Source: Bacillota bacterium | GTDB taxonomy: Bacteria > Bacillota > Clostridia > Christensenellales > Aristaeellaceae | Reading direction: 5' to 3' | Assembly: GCA_023404345.1 (NCBI GenBank) | Contig: JAEYCB010000018.1 | Location: 1 to 64,000 of the forward strand | Length of the DNA: 64,000 nt | The notes under the pieces: generated by a model | Databases searched by the model: none | Seen by the model: only the letters and a program-made list of their open reading frames with translations | What the model was told of the DNA's origin: nothing | Position numbers and translations under genes: made by a program | In this document: positions 43,569 through 51,543 of the stretch, piece after piece | How positions within the stretch are numbered: the stretch's first letter is position 1 | Layout: every line of letters starts with the position of its first letter

Positions 43569-44878
43569 AACTTGTGCCTCATATACCGCAGCTGGCAAAG
43601 AAAAAGCGCGTTGCTGCCTATGCCCGCGTTTCCAGCGGAAAGGACGCCATGCTGCATTCTTTGTCCGAACAGGTCAGCTACTACAGCGACCTCATCCAGC
43701 GCAACAGCGAGTGGCTATATGCCGGAGTTTACTCCGATGAGGACGAAACCGGCACCAAGGCAACTCGAGACGGCTTTCAACGGTTGCTCAACAATTGCCG
43801 CGCCGGAAGAATCGACATGATCCTCACGAAATCCATTTCCCGCTTCGCCCGGAATACGGTCACGCTGCTGGAAACCGTGCGGGAGCTGAAAGCGCTGGGT
43901 ATCGATGTTTTCTTCGAGCGAGAAAACCTGCACACGCTCAATGGTGACGGAGAGCTTATGATAACCATCCTCGCGTCCTATGCCGAGGAAGAAAGCCTGT
44001 CCGTCAGCGAGAACATGAAGTGGCGCGTCAAGCGCAATTTTGAAGAAGGAAAGCCGTGGGATGGGGTTTTGCTCGGGTATCGGCTGGTGGACGGTCGATA
44101 TGAGATTCAGCCCGAGGAAGCTGCCATCGTGCGGCGTATTTTTTCCGAGTTTCTTTCCGGCAAGGGCAGGCAGGCGATTGCGACACAACTCAATGAGGAG
44201 GGCGCAGTCACGCGCTTCGGCAACAGGTGGAGCGCCAGAACGGTATCCGGGATTCTCCGCAATTACACCTATACGGGGAATTTGCTCTTGCAGAAAACCT
44301 ACGTCGAAAATCATCTGAGCAAGAAGAAGTGCATGAACAACGGCGAAAAGGCTAAGTACCATGTGGAGCACAGCCACCCGGCCATCATCAGCATGGACAC
44401 CTTCAATGCCGTGCAGGCCGAGATAGTGCGCCGAATTGAGCATTTCAACGCCAATCCCCAAACGCCGAAGTCCTATCCCTTTTCCAGCATGATGATCTGC
44501 GAACAATGCGGAAGGCATTATCGGAGAAAGACCATTCCCTCGGGTATCGTATGGATCTGCGAAACCTTCAACACGCATGGGAAGCGCTTCTGCGCATCCA
44601 AGCAGGTGCCGGAAGAAACGCTGAAAAAGGTGACAGCCGAGGCGCTGGGAACAGACGGGTTTGACCCCGTCAGCCTTGAAAGGGTAGATCACATCCTCGT
44701 ATGCAATGAGAACAGGCTGGTCTTTCGCCTGAAGGACGGCACGGAACTGAGCCGCCAATGGAAGGATCGTTCCCGCAGCCAGAGCTGGACGCCTGAAATG
44801 AGGGAAGCCGCCCGGCAAAAGTCTTTGGAGAGGAGGAAGCAGCATGCCCAAAATAACGACGATTCCGGCGACCATTAA
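43553..44878 (+). CDS. Large serine recombinase A
   Basis: 441 residues behind CGAGGAGGTG. Resolvase domain: RVAAYARVSSGKD (Ser nucleophile in ARVS, about residue 28), TKSISRFARNTVTLLETV with the active Arg. The recombinase domain (GVLLGYRLVDGRYEIQPEEA; TRFGNRWSARTVSGILRN) and a zinc-ribbon domain (CEQCGRHY...KRFCASKQV) follow. With the next gene it would integrate and excise the prophage. The 3' end overlaps recombinase B by 35 bases. Confidence 0.95.
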   Translation: MPRTIKLVPHIPQLAKKKRVAAYARVSSGKDAMLHSLSEQVSYYSDLIQRNSEWLYAGVYSDEDETGTKATRDGFQRLLNNCRAGRIDMILTKSISRFARNTVTLLETVRELKALGIDVFFERENLHTLNGDGELMITILASYAEEESLSVSENMKWRVKRNFEEGKPWDGVLLGYRLVDGRYEIQPEEAAIVRRIFSEFLSGKGRQAIATQLNEEGAVTRFGNRWSARTVSGILRNYTYTGNLLLQKTYVENHLSKKKCMNNGEKAKYHVEHSHPAIISMDTFNAVQAEIVRRIEHFNANPQTPKSYPFSSMMICEQCGRHYRRKTIPSGIVWICETFNTHGKRFCASKQVPEETLKKVTAEALGTDGFDPVSLERVDHILVCNENRLVFRLKDGTELSRQWKDRSRSQSWTPEMREAARQKSLERRKQHAQNNDDSGDH

Positions 44879-46424
44879 CCCCTTGACCCGGCTGCCTGCC
44901 ATGACAACGCTGAAAAGGCGCGTCGCAGGCTATGCCCGCGTATCCACCGACAGCGATGAGCAGGAGACCAGCTACGAGGCACAGGTGGACTATTATACGA
45001 AATTCATTCTTTCCAGATCAGATTGGGAATTTGTGAAAATCTATACCGACGATGGAATCTCGGCCACGAACACCAAGCGGCGTGAGGGCTTCAAGGAGAT
45101 GATCGCCGACGCGCTGGACGGGCGCATTGACCTTATCGTCACAAAATCCGTCAGCCGCTTCGCCCGCAACACCGTGGACAGCCTTTCCACCATCCGCAAG
45201 CTGAAGGCAAAGGGCATCGAGTGCTATTTTGAGAAGGAGAACATCTGGACATTCGACGGCAAGGGAGAACTGCTGATTACCATCATGTCCAGTCTTGCGC
45301 AGGAAGAAAGCCGTTCCATTTCCGAGAATGTTACATGGGGCCAGCGCAAGCGTTTTTCAGACGGAAAGGTAACCATGCCGTATAAGCATTTTCTTGGCTA
45401 CAAAAAGGGCGAGGATGGTTTGCCGGTGATCGTGGAAGAAGAGGCACAGGTCGTCCGGCTCATATACCGCCTCTTTCTGGAGGGGAAAACCCAGCAGGCC
45501 ATTGGGAAACAACTGGAGAGCAGGGGAATACCATCTCCCGCCGGGAAGGAAAAATGGAGCAAAACGACCATTTCCAGCATCCTCACCAATGAAAAATACA
45601 AGGGCGACGCGCTGCTGCAAAAGAGCTTCACGGTGGACTTTCTGGAAAAGAAGATGAAGGTCAACGAAGGCGAGGTGCCCCAATACTATGTGGAGGGCAG
45701 CCACCCGGCCATCATCGACCCGGACGAATGGGAGCATGTGCAGCATGAGTTCGCTCGGCGCAAGGCGCTGGGCAACACCTACAGCGGGAAGAGTACGCTG
45801 GCGGCAAAGCTGATCTGTGAGGACTGCGGGAGCTTCTACGGCTCCAAGGTGTGGCACTCCAACGACCCGTATCGCTGCACCGTATGGCAATGCAACCGAA
45901 AATTCCAAAACGATCATCGTTGCTATACGCCCGTACTGCGCACGGAGAAAATCCAGCAGATGTTCATCTACGCCTACAACAAGGTGATGGCGGATGTGAA
46001 CGCCATGCTGGAAGCCTGCACGGAAATGAGGCGGTTGCTCGCGGACTATACCGCCATTGATGCGAGAATTCAGCACCAGACTGATGAAATGCAGCTGGTA
46101 GCTGAAATGGTCAAGGCGGCGGTGCAGCTCAACGCCTCCACCACACAGGCGCAGGATGAGTACAAGCGGCGGTATAAGGAACTGACCGGTCGCTACGAAA
46201 GCATGGCTGCGGAGCTGGAAAAGCTCAATGCCGAACGCAGGCTCATGGAACAGAAGGACAAATCCATCGGGCTATTCATGCGGGCGCTCAAAAAGCAACC
46301 CGTGGTGCTCGACGAGTGGGACGATACCATTTGGATCGTGATGGTCGAAAACGCCACCGTCCACCGGGACAGCAGCGTAACATTCCGCTTCTACAATGGG
46401 GCAGAGATCAAGGTCGGAGCATGA
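44844..46424 (+). CDS. Large serine recombinase B
   Basis: 526 residues behind GGAGGAAGCAGC. RVAGYARVSTDSDEQETSYEAQ with the Ser nucleophile, TKSVSRFARNTVDSLS, recombinase domain (GYKKGEDGLPVIVEEEAQVV) and zinc ribbon (CEDCGSFYG...CTVWQCNRK). The C-terminal 150 residues are a coiled coil typical of integrases. Tandem, differently diverged serine recombinases usually act as one integrase complex. Confidence 0.95.
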   Translation: MPKITTIPATINPLTRLPAMTTLKRRVAGYARVSTDSDEQETSYEAQVDYYTKFILSRSDWEFVKIYTDDGISATNTKRREGFKEMIADALDGRIDLIVTKSVSRFARNTVDSLSTIRKLKAKGIECYFEKENIWTFDGKGELLITIMSSLAQEESRSISENVTWGQRKRFSDGKVTMPYKHFLGYKKGEDGLPVIVEEEAQVVRLIYRLFLEGKTQQAIGKQLESRGIPSPAGKEKWSKTTISSILTNEKYKGDALLQKSFTVDFLEKKMKVNEGEVPQYYVEGSHPAIIDPDEWEHVQHEFARRKALGNTYSGKSTLAAKLICEDCGSFYGSKVWHSNDPYRCTVWQCNRKFQNDHRCYTPVLRTEKIQQMFIYAYNKVMADVNAMLEACTEMRRLLADYTAIDARIQHQTDEMQLVAEMVKAAVQLNASTTQAQDEYKRRYKELTGRYESMAAELEKLNAERRLMEQKDKSIGLFMRALKKQPVVLDEWDDTIWIVMVENATVHRDSSVTFRFYNGAEIKVGA

Positions 46425-46453
46425 TACTCCGGCTTTTTCTTTGCTTCCGAGGA

Positions 46454-46636
46454 ATCGTTAAAAGATGCACATACCTGAGCGAAAATGCACATACTAACGG
46501 GGGTATCGTTAAAAGATGCAGCCCGAAATGACAAACAAGCCTTGCAGGCCAGAAAATCCGACCGCCGCAAGGCTTGTTATCGTTAAAAGATGAGCCGAAA
46601 AGCCCGTGATTACAGGCGTTTTCGCGTATAAAAGAT
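46454..46636. repeat. Repeated ATCGTTAAAAGATG motif
   Basis: Exact copies at 46454-46467, 46505-46518 and 46579-46592, and a shortened TATAAAAGATG at 46626-46636. ATGCACATAC also occurs twice (46465, 46485). Such multiple copies are seen at the ends of IS21-type elements; no transposase is present, so at most a remnant. Confidence 0.6.
46534..46578. terminator. 12-bp inverted repeat
   Basis: AACAAGCCTTGC and GCAAGGCTTGTT pair perfectly around 21 bases. It may terminate the recombinase transcript, though no clear T-run follows. Confidence 0.45.
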
Positions 46637-46677
46637 GCACACCCGTCTTGATAACCATTGTATCAAAACGGGTGTGC
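46637..46677. terminator. Long hairpin next to the tRNA fragment
   Basis: GCACACCCGT and ACGGGTGTGC (10 bp) plus an inner TTGATA/TATCAA stem separated by one mismatched position. Ends 5 bases before the tRNA fragment. Confidence 0.5.
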
Positions 46678-46682
46678 AGTTA

Positions 46683-46728
46683 TGGTCGAGGTGACAGGAT
46701 TTGAACCTGCGACCTTTTGGTCCCGAAG
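46683..46728 (-). tRNA. tRNA-Pro 3' half (CGG), attachment-site remnant
   Basis: On the minus strand the sequence from the anticodon loop TTCGGGA to CCA is intact: anticodon-stem 3' side CCAAA, variable AGGTC, T-arm GCAGG/TTCAAAT/CCTGT, acceptor CACCTCG, A and CCA. The 5' half, including D arm and acceptor 5' strand, is absent. A 3' tRNA fragment is what an element integrating into a tRNA gene leaves at one end. Confidence 0.75.
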
Positions 46729-46764
46729 AATTGCGCCCAATGCTCGGCATTTGCTGTGCCGAAA

Positions 46765-46890
46765 ATTACAGGGGGGTATGTTTTATTTTCTGTAATTTCT
46801 GTAATATCTGTAATTAAGCCTGTTTCTTCCTATATTATGCGAATTACAGAAGTTTTTCTTTTTCTGTAATTTTCAAGAATTATCTGTAAT
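46765..46890. repeat. Seven CTGTAAT/ATTACAG sites near the tRNA fragment
   Basis: CTGTAAT at 46790, 46799, 46808, 46864 and 46884; ATTACAG at 46765 and 46843. Three copies stand at exactly 9-base spacing. Location within 170 bases of the tRNA core suggests integrase arm-type binding sites. Confidence 0.6.
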
Positions 46891-47301
46891 CGTCAGAGGG
46901 TACCCCCACCCATTTTCAAAAAAATCTTCCCCGCTGTAAACGACAGTCCCCGGCCGGTACGAGCACCCCTAAAAAAAGATTTTTCGGGCAGGGGCGGGTA
47001 CCTCAGCGGCCGCCAAAATAAAAATCCGGCTGCGTTGCAGCTGCAAAAAACCGCACTATCCAAAGACCGCGTCCCCGCACCCATAAATCCCGCGCGCTTC
47101 CCGGAGGGCGTCAGAATCGAATGGCCACGGCTTCCCCCTTCTTCCCCCCTTTACGCTTTCGACGCTGCCGGTTTGGGGATCGCTCCGTCGATCGTGGCCA
47201 GCCGCATCCGGAGGCGTGCGCACAGACGCCAACCAGAGCGCAAAGCGGCGACGCCTGCGAAGATCTCCCCGTCCTGCGCAGGGAAAACGCCTTACAGCAA
47301 A
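46891..47301. other. Intergenic stretch without supported gene
   Basis: AT-tracts and GC-rich sequence alternate, with GGTACC-containing inverted sequences at about 46899 and 46997. No ribosome-binding site followed by a coding-like frame is seen on either strand. Confidence 0.5.
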
Positions 47302-47348
47302 CAAAAAAAGCGGGACTATCTCCGCATATTGCAAGAGGTAGTCCCGCT
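47302..47348 (-). terminator. Rho-independent terminator closing prophage 2
   Basis: On the minus strand, AGCGGGACTA and TAGTCCCGCT (10 bp) are followed by seven T. It lies about 90 bases past the holin stop. Confidence 0.85.
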
Positions 47349-47378
47349 ATTGTTCGTCATTTATTGATCTGCAGATCG

Positions 47379-47438
47379 CGGATCAGCGCCCCATGGCTGC
47401 CGATCGCACGCCAGCTGAAGATCTATTCCCGAACATTA
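47379..47438. repeat. 60-bp direct repeat, copy A
   Basis: 57 of 60 bases are identical with 57944-58003. Like the other copy it ends in the stop codon of a minus-strand gene (here the holin). Confidence 0.85.
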
Positions 47439-47936
47439 CAGCAAACAGGCGTCCGAAGGTTCAATCTTCCCACTGGCCACAGCTGCAGCCACCGGATCGG
47501 GCGGCTCAACCTTATCGCCATACGCACGCTGGCGCATGTCCAGATCCTTCCACGCTGCCTTCACGGCCGCGATCACCAGGGTGGAGTCCACGTTGAAGCC
47601 GTACTCGCGCAGGTTGTCCAGCACCTGCTGCAGCTTCATGTCACCGTTGTACCTGCCATAGGTTGCCTCTGCGGCGTCCACGAAGATCTGCGCCAGCACG
47701 CTCAGCCTGTCCTCATCCAGCCCCATCTGGCTCAGCAGCGGCTTGATCCACCGCTTGAACACATACGCCGCCATGGTGGACACCACCGTGCCCAGCAGGC
47801 CGATGAAGCCCAGGAAGATGGGCGTCCAGTCGAAGCGCCCAGGATATCCCGCAGCGCCCTCCACAGCCTCAGCAAGGCCTGCCAGAGGCAGCCAGAGCAG
47901 CACCATGGCCATCAGCAAGCAAAACAGTTTTTTCAT
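47436..47936 (-). CDS. LLH-family phage holin
   Basis: 166 residues behind TAGGAGGG. A signal-anchor-like N-terminus (LFCLLMAMVLLWLPLAGLAE) and a second membrane segment (WTPIFLGFIGLLGTVVSTMA) are followed by WIKPLLSQMGLDEDRLSVLAQIFVDAAEATYG and a cytoplasmic helical tail, as in LLH holins. Last gene of the prophage 2 lysis module. Confidence 0.85.
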   Translation of the reverse strand: MKKLFCLLMAMVLLWLPLAGLAEAVEGAAGYPGRFDWTPIFLGFIGLLGTVVSTMAAYVFKRWIKPLLSQMGLDEDRLSVLAQIFVDAAEATYGRYNGDMKLQQVLDNLREYGFNVDSTLVIAAVKAAWKDLDMRQRAYGDKVEPPDPVAAAVASGKIEPSDACLL

Positions 47937-47979
47937 ACCTTGATCCCTCCTAAATAAAATAGAATCCCTTTTCCTTTCC

Positions 47980-48402
47980 TTAGCGCTGCCGGTTCTGCGC
48001 TAAGTTAGCCGCGTTTTGGTTAGGCCTTTTCAGTAGCCAGGCGTCCATCACGCCGTTGGCGTTCTGCAGCTCTGCGGTGTTGCCATCGTGCAAGGCGTGA
48101 TTGACCAGCGCCTTCTGGCACACAAACAGCGCTTGCAGGGCGTCGTAGATGTCAGCCAGCGCGGCATCATGCACCTGCAGCCGGCTGTAGTCGCTGCGGA
48201 AGCGCTCTTCGCACTCCAGCTGGTGGTTCTTGTGTTCGGTTTCTTCCTTCTCCTGCGGCTTGCGCAGCTCGCGCGTGGTCTTGATCACATTGCCGATCAG
48301 AATGTACAGCACCATCAGCGCGATCACAAAAAGCACCACGCCCAGCACCTTGTCCATGTTGAACACGGTGCGGACGGCCTCTTCGTAGTTCACCGGCCTC
48401 AC
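47980..48402 (-). CDS. Single-span membrane protein of the lysis module
   Basis: 140 residues from a GTG at 48402 overlapping the endolysin stop (GTGA). One transmembrane helix (VLGVVLFVIALMVLYILIGN, about 19-38) precedes a charged coiled coil (EKEETEHKNHQLECEERF). Size and placement between endolysin and holin suggest a holin partner or spanin-like helper; function unproven. Confidence 0.65.
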   Translation of the reverse strand: MRPVNYEEAVRTVFNMDKVLGVVLFVIALMVLYILIGNVIKTTRELRKPQEKEETEHKNHQLECEERFRSDYSRLQVHDAALADIYDALQALFVCQKALVNHALHDGNTAELQNANGVMDAWLLKRPNQNAANLAQNRQR

Positions 48403-49241
48403 CCCTTCCTAACCTTCACGATCTGGCCAAATTCCTTCTTGACGTACCGCGATTTGCCAAGATACAGGATCTTGTAAAACCCGTCGCGCTCACCCTGGTA
48501 CGGGCACAGCGTGCCGGGTGCGGCGGAGTATTTGGTGACGGCTCCCTTCTTCGGCTGCTCGCGGATCCGCACTTCGCCGCCGTTGGTGGAGACGATCCGC
48601 ACATACCGCACGATCTGATCCTGCACCGGCATGGCCTCCTGAGCCTGCGCCAGGCTGTCATAGACCACTTCGCCTTCAGCTGCTCCGCTTCCGGCGTCGG
48701 TGGCGGCGTCAGTTTCAGCCGGCGCGCTGCCAATCGCCGCGCTGATCGCCGGGCCGTAGTCCACCCAGGGCAGCAGGCCAACCATGTTCCAGCCGCCATT
48801 GGGGATGGTTTTGTCATTGAATACGCTTTCGGCCACCTTCTCGCGGGTGCTGCTCGCGTGCAGCACGCATCCGGTGATCTTCAGACCCATGTGCTCCGCG
48901 TCCTTCAGGCCGTCCTCGCGGAACTGCTCCGGCGTCGTGCTGCTTACTTCCTTCCAGATGAACACAGCAGCGCCCACAGGCACGCAGCCAAACAGCGCCA
49001 CGCACTCTTCCGGAGTGCCGCGCCACACGCACGCGCGCCAGTGCGAATTGCTGCCGCCCAGGTTGCACTCGCTGCGGGGCACGCCGGCCTGCTGCAGGGC
49101 ATACTCCACCAGCCCCTGGCAGTCCATGCCGCTCAGGCTGCCGCCGCCCCTCACATAGGGGATCACGCTCTGGTTGGCGATGCTGCGCAGCTTCTCGCCT
49201 TCCTCGTGCACGCGGGCGTTGGAAACGATGGTCAAGGTCAA
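48399..49241 (-). CDS. Endolysin with NlpC/P60-like peptidase and SH3-like domain
   Basis: About 280 residues; TTG at 49241 or TTG at 49235, both behind CAGGAGGGA. SLSGMDCQGLVEYALQQAG carries the nucleophile Cys and EHMGLKITGCVLHAS a His, as in NlpC/P60 peptidases. A linker rich in Ala/Glu leads to a C-terminal SH3-like section (EVRIREQPKKGAVTKYSAAP). Not closely similar to the endolysin of prophage 1. Confidence 0.83.
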   Translation of the reverse strand: MTLTIVSNARVHEEGEKLRSIANQSVIPYVRGGGSLSGMDCQGLVEYALQQAGVPRSECNLGGSNSHWRACVWRGTPEECVALFGCVPVGAAVFIWKEVSSTTPEQFREDGLKDAEHMGLKITGCVLHASSTREKVAESVFNDKTIPNGGWNMVGLLPWVDYGPAISAAIGSAPAETDAATDAGSGAAEGEVVYDSLAQAQEAMPVQDQIVRYVRIVSTNGGEVRIREQPKKGAVTKYSAAPGTLCPYQGERDGFYKILYLGKSRYVKKEFGQIVKVRKG

Positions 49242-49250
49242 TCCCTCCTG

Positions 49251-49418
49251 TCAAATGGTCTTTTCGATGTCCTCCAGCAGCTGCGCCCGCTGCCTCTCCA
49301 ACCTCCCGGCGTCGGTTTCAATGCCGTGCTGGCCCATCAGCTCCGCCTGCTCCCGGATGATCCGGACGGCTTCTTCCAGCAGATGGCTCAGCCGGTCAAT
49401 CAGCTCCAGGTTGCTCAT
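49251..49418 (-). CDS. Small coiled-coil protein, 55 residues
   Basis: Starts at 49418 with an ATGA overlap of the preceding stop; the frame LELIDRLSHLLEEAVRIIRE ... RLERQRAQLLEDIEKTI is one heptad-rich helix. Such small proteins lie before lysis genes in many siphophages. Function unknown. Confidence 0.65.
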   Translation of the reverse strand: MSNLELIDRLSHLLEEAVRIIREQAELMGQHGIETDAGRLERQRAQLLEDIEKTI

Positions 49419-50152
49419 GCCGCCACGTCCTCCCAGTCTGCTGCATACTCATCGGGGGAGAAATTCGTGTCGCGTACCGCACGCAGGATCCTGCCGTCCG
49501 TCCAGATCATACACTCGCCCTCGTGATAGATGTCCGTGGTGCCATACTGCGGTTTGACCCACGGGCGGGCCGTTTCGGCCGACTTGCCATGCAGCGGCCG
49601 CCAGAACGTCGGCCAGGCCGTGCTGCCGGGTACGATGTCCGGATGGGTGGCGCAGTCGTGCGCCTGGTGACATTCCCACGTCTGGCCACCCGCATTGCGC
49701 ACAGCGCCCACGGGATAAGCAGCAGGCTCCCACGGCTGGAACAGCGGCGCAATGCGCAGCCGGCTGTCATCCTCCACGATCATCGTGCCGGCTTCGTCCA
49801 TGGCGGCGCGCACCAGCACAGCGGCGTCTGCATACTTGCCTTTCGTAACGACGCCCACGGTGTGCAGGGCGGTTTCCATGTCGGCCGTTTCTTCGGCCAC
49901 GGCGTCAGCTGCCACAGCGTCGGCGTCGGTGCAGCGCAGGGCGGCCAGCCATCCTTCAGGATCCGCAGCGATCTCCCTGGCCAGGCCGTCGCGCTCAGGG
50001 AGCACGGTCTGGTATTCGTCATAACAGACGCCGGTTTCGGTACTGGCGATGCTGGTTTCATCAATCACGGCCACGATCACATGGCCGGGCCGCTGCGGGT
50101 GAGGCTCCACCCTTTGCAGGCTCGCGGGCCTGCTGTTGGCGTTTACTTTCAC
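49415..50152 (-). CDS. Carbohydrate-binding-type phage protein downstream of the DGR
   Basis: 245 residues behind GGAGGTTATCC. The C-terminal part resembles CBM5/12 modules (PWEPAAYPVGAVRNAGGQTW...CHQAHDC; PWVKPQYGTTDIYHEGECMI). The N-terminal VIVAVIDETSIASTETGVCY and a helical linker resemble short tail-tip proteins. Its first 92 bases overlap the 3' end of the reverse transcriptase frame. Counterpart of 40327-41037 in prophage 1. Confidence 0.7.
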   Translation of the reverse strand: MKVNANSRPASLQRVEPHPQRPGHVIVAVIDETSIASTETGVCYDEYQTVLPERDGLAREIAADPEGWLAALRCTDADAVAADAVAEETADMETALHTVGVVTKGKYADAAVLVRAAMDEAGTMIVEDDSRLRIAPLFQPWEPAAYPVGAVRNAGGQTWECHQAHDCATHPDIVPGSTAWPTFWRPLHGKSAETARPWVKPQYGTTDIYHEGECMIWTDGRILRAVRDTNFSPDEYAADWEDVAA

Positions 50153-51245
50153 GTCGGATAACCTCCTTCAGTCTTTTGATCGGCACAGGGTATACATATT
50201 TCTGCCGGAAGTGGTACGCGCTGCACTTGTAGCTGGGCGCGCAGCGAGAGATGAAGCCGCTGGCTTCCTTGTAGCTGATCGGTTTGCCCTCCTGGATCCT
50301 GCGCTGCAGCTGCCGGCTTTGCTTCATGATCTTCAGAGCGTTGCGCCGCCTCAGCACCGTGTAGCCCAGGGAAAAGCGATAGCCCACGAAATCAATGGCG
50401 CGATTGTCGTGTGGGTGCGCTTCTCCGCTGCGCCGCACCTTGAACACGCCGTCGCCCTCGTGCATCTGCAGGCCCAGCTGCCCGGCATAGGCGCGGATCA
50501 GGGCTTCACCCCTGCGCAGCTTGCGCTTGTTTCCGTCGATCAGCACGATGTCATCCATGTAACGCACATAATGCCGGGGCTTGATCACTTCGGTGATCAT
50601 CCTGTCCAGCGGCGTCAGGTACAGATTGCAAAACCACGGGGAGGAATAGTTGCCGATCGGCAGCGAGGCGTGGCTGCGCACGACCAGCTCCAGCAGCCTC
50701 AGCGCCTTTTCGTCTTTGATGAAGCGGCGCAGCATGGCCATCATGGCGTCGTTCCCGATGTTCTGATAGCACTGCCGCACGTCCATCTGCAGGGCGTAGG
50801 TGGCGTGTTTCTGGTCGTGCAGCGTGGCCCGCTCAACGCCTCTTTTGGCCTGTGCGGTTCCTCTGCGGCGGATGCTGCCACTGCACCAGTAGTACATCCG
50901 GCGCAGCAGCGGCTTGCGCAGCGCATCGATCAGGGCGTGCTGCACGCACTGATCCGGCCAGAAGCGCGGCACCAGGATCCTGCGTACCTTGTGATTGAGC
51001 CCGTCCACCCGGATCACCAGGCGATAGGATGACGGCTTGTAGCTGAATGTTCTGAGCATTTGGGACAGCTCTGCCGCCTTGTTGTCCAGATCGTTCAGGA
51101 TCTCCATGACTTCGGTGCGTGAATGTTTGTGCTCTGAAGCGGCCAGGATGGCCGCCCTGCAGTTTGCCTTGCTGCAGATCAGGGGATAGAGGTTGCCTAT
51201 GCGTTTGATGCTGCATCCCTCCTTTACTTCTTGTAACCTTCGCAA
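50061..51245 (-). CDS. DGR-type reverse transcriptase
   Basis: 394 residues if started at the TTG at 51245. A strong site AAAGGAGGG lies inside this frame, pointing to an ATC at 51209 just before KRIGNLYPLI, the usual start of DGR RTs, so the true start is uncertain. Motifs: RRILVPRFWPDQCVQHAL, QMDVRQCYQNI (motif A, Asp155), LPIGNYSSPWFCNLYL (motif 4), RYMDDIVLID (YMDD, 229-232). Known DGR RTs have (I/V/L)GxxxSQ; here SP replaces SQ. It copies the template RNA with adenine errors. Confidence 0.93.
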   Translation of the reverse strand: MRRLQEVKEGCSIKRIGNLYPLICSKANCRAAILAASEHKHSRTEVMEILNDLDNKAAELSQMLRTFSYKPSSYRLVIRVDGLNHKVRRILVPRFWPDQCVQHALIDALRKPLLRRMYYWCSGSIRRRGTAQAKRGVERATLHDQKHATYALQMDVRQCYQNIGNDAMMAMLRRFIKDEKALRLLELVVRSHASLPIGNYSSPWFCNLYLTPLDRMITEVIKPRHYVRYMDDIVLIDGNKRKLRRGEALIRAYAGQLGLQMHEGDGVFKVRRSGEAHPHDNRAIDFVGYRFSLGYTVLRRRNALKIMKQSRQLQRRIQEGKPISYKEASGFISRCAPSYKCSAYHFRQKYVYPVPIKRLKEVIRRESKRQQQAREPAKGGASPAAARPCDRGRD

Positions 51246-51339
51246 GCGTTCGCCATTGCTACCAGCCTGCGTCCCTTTGGTTCATTTTTTCGGCTTTTGA
51301 TCGCCGTGGGGTGACTGTGCGATGTGTATTCAATTTTCT

Positions 51340-51459
51340 AGAAGTCGGCCGCCGATGTTCGCGTTCGCGTTCGAGGAAGCGTTGTTCCAATTCCAGCAGA
51401 AAGCGCCGCATTTGCCAGCGTTATCCCATCTGCCACCCGCGATAGCCACGCGCCACCCG
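51340..51459 (-). repeat. DGR template repeat (TR)
   Basis: 120 bases, located between target gene and RT. 106 of 120 bases match the variable repeat at 51557-51676; the 14 mismatches all fall on adenines of the minus strand. On the coding strand it contains 23 adenines and AAC/AAT codons in the mutable positions. It lies 95 bases ahead of the RT frame. Confidence 0.96.
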
Positions 51460-51514
51460 CGGCACAGCCATCCCATTTGATTGTTCCTTCGGCTGCTCAC
51501 GCTGCAGCTACGCA

Positions 51515-51536
51515 GAAGGGGGAAGCGTCCCCCTTC
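51515..51536. promoter_or_regulatory. GC-rich hairpin downstream of the DGR target gene
   Basis: GAAGGGGGA and TCCCCCTTC form a perfect 9-bp stem with a four-base loop, starting 7 bases after the target stop codon. No T-run follows. Similar stem-tetraloop (cruciform) elements just after the variable repeat assist DGR target recognition. Confidence 0.8.
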
Positions 51537-51543
51537 AACCCCT

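Noticed and set aside
46765..46890. CRISPR array
   Set aside because: Repeats are only 7 bases, in both orientations and with irregular spacing; no cas genes are present.
50061..51245. Retron or group II intron reverse transcriptase
   Set aside because: No retron msr/msd or intron structure is near, whereas a TR/VR pair with adenine-only changes is adjacent.
51515..51536. Rho-independent terminator
   Set aside because: No T-run follows on either strand; the stem with four-base loop after a VR fits a DGR element better.
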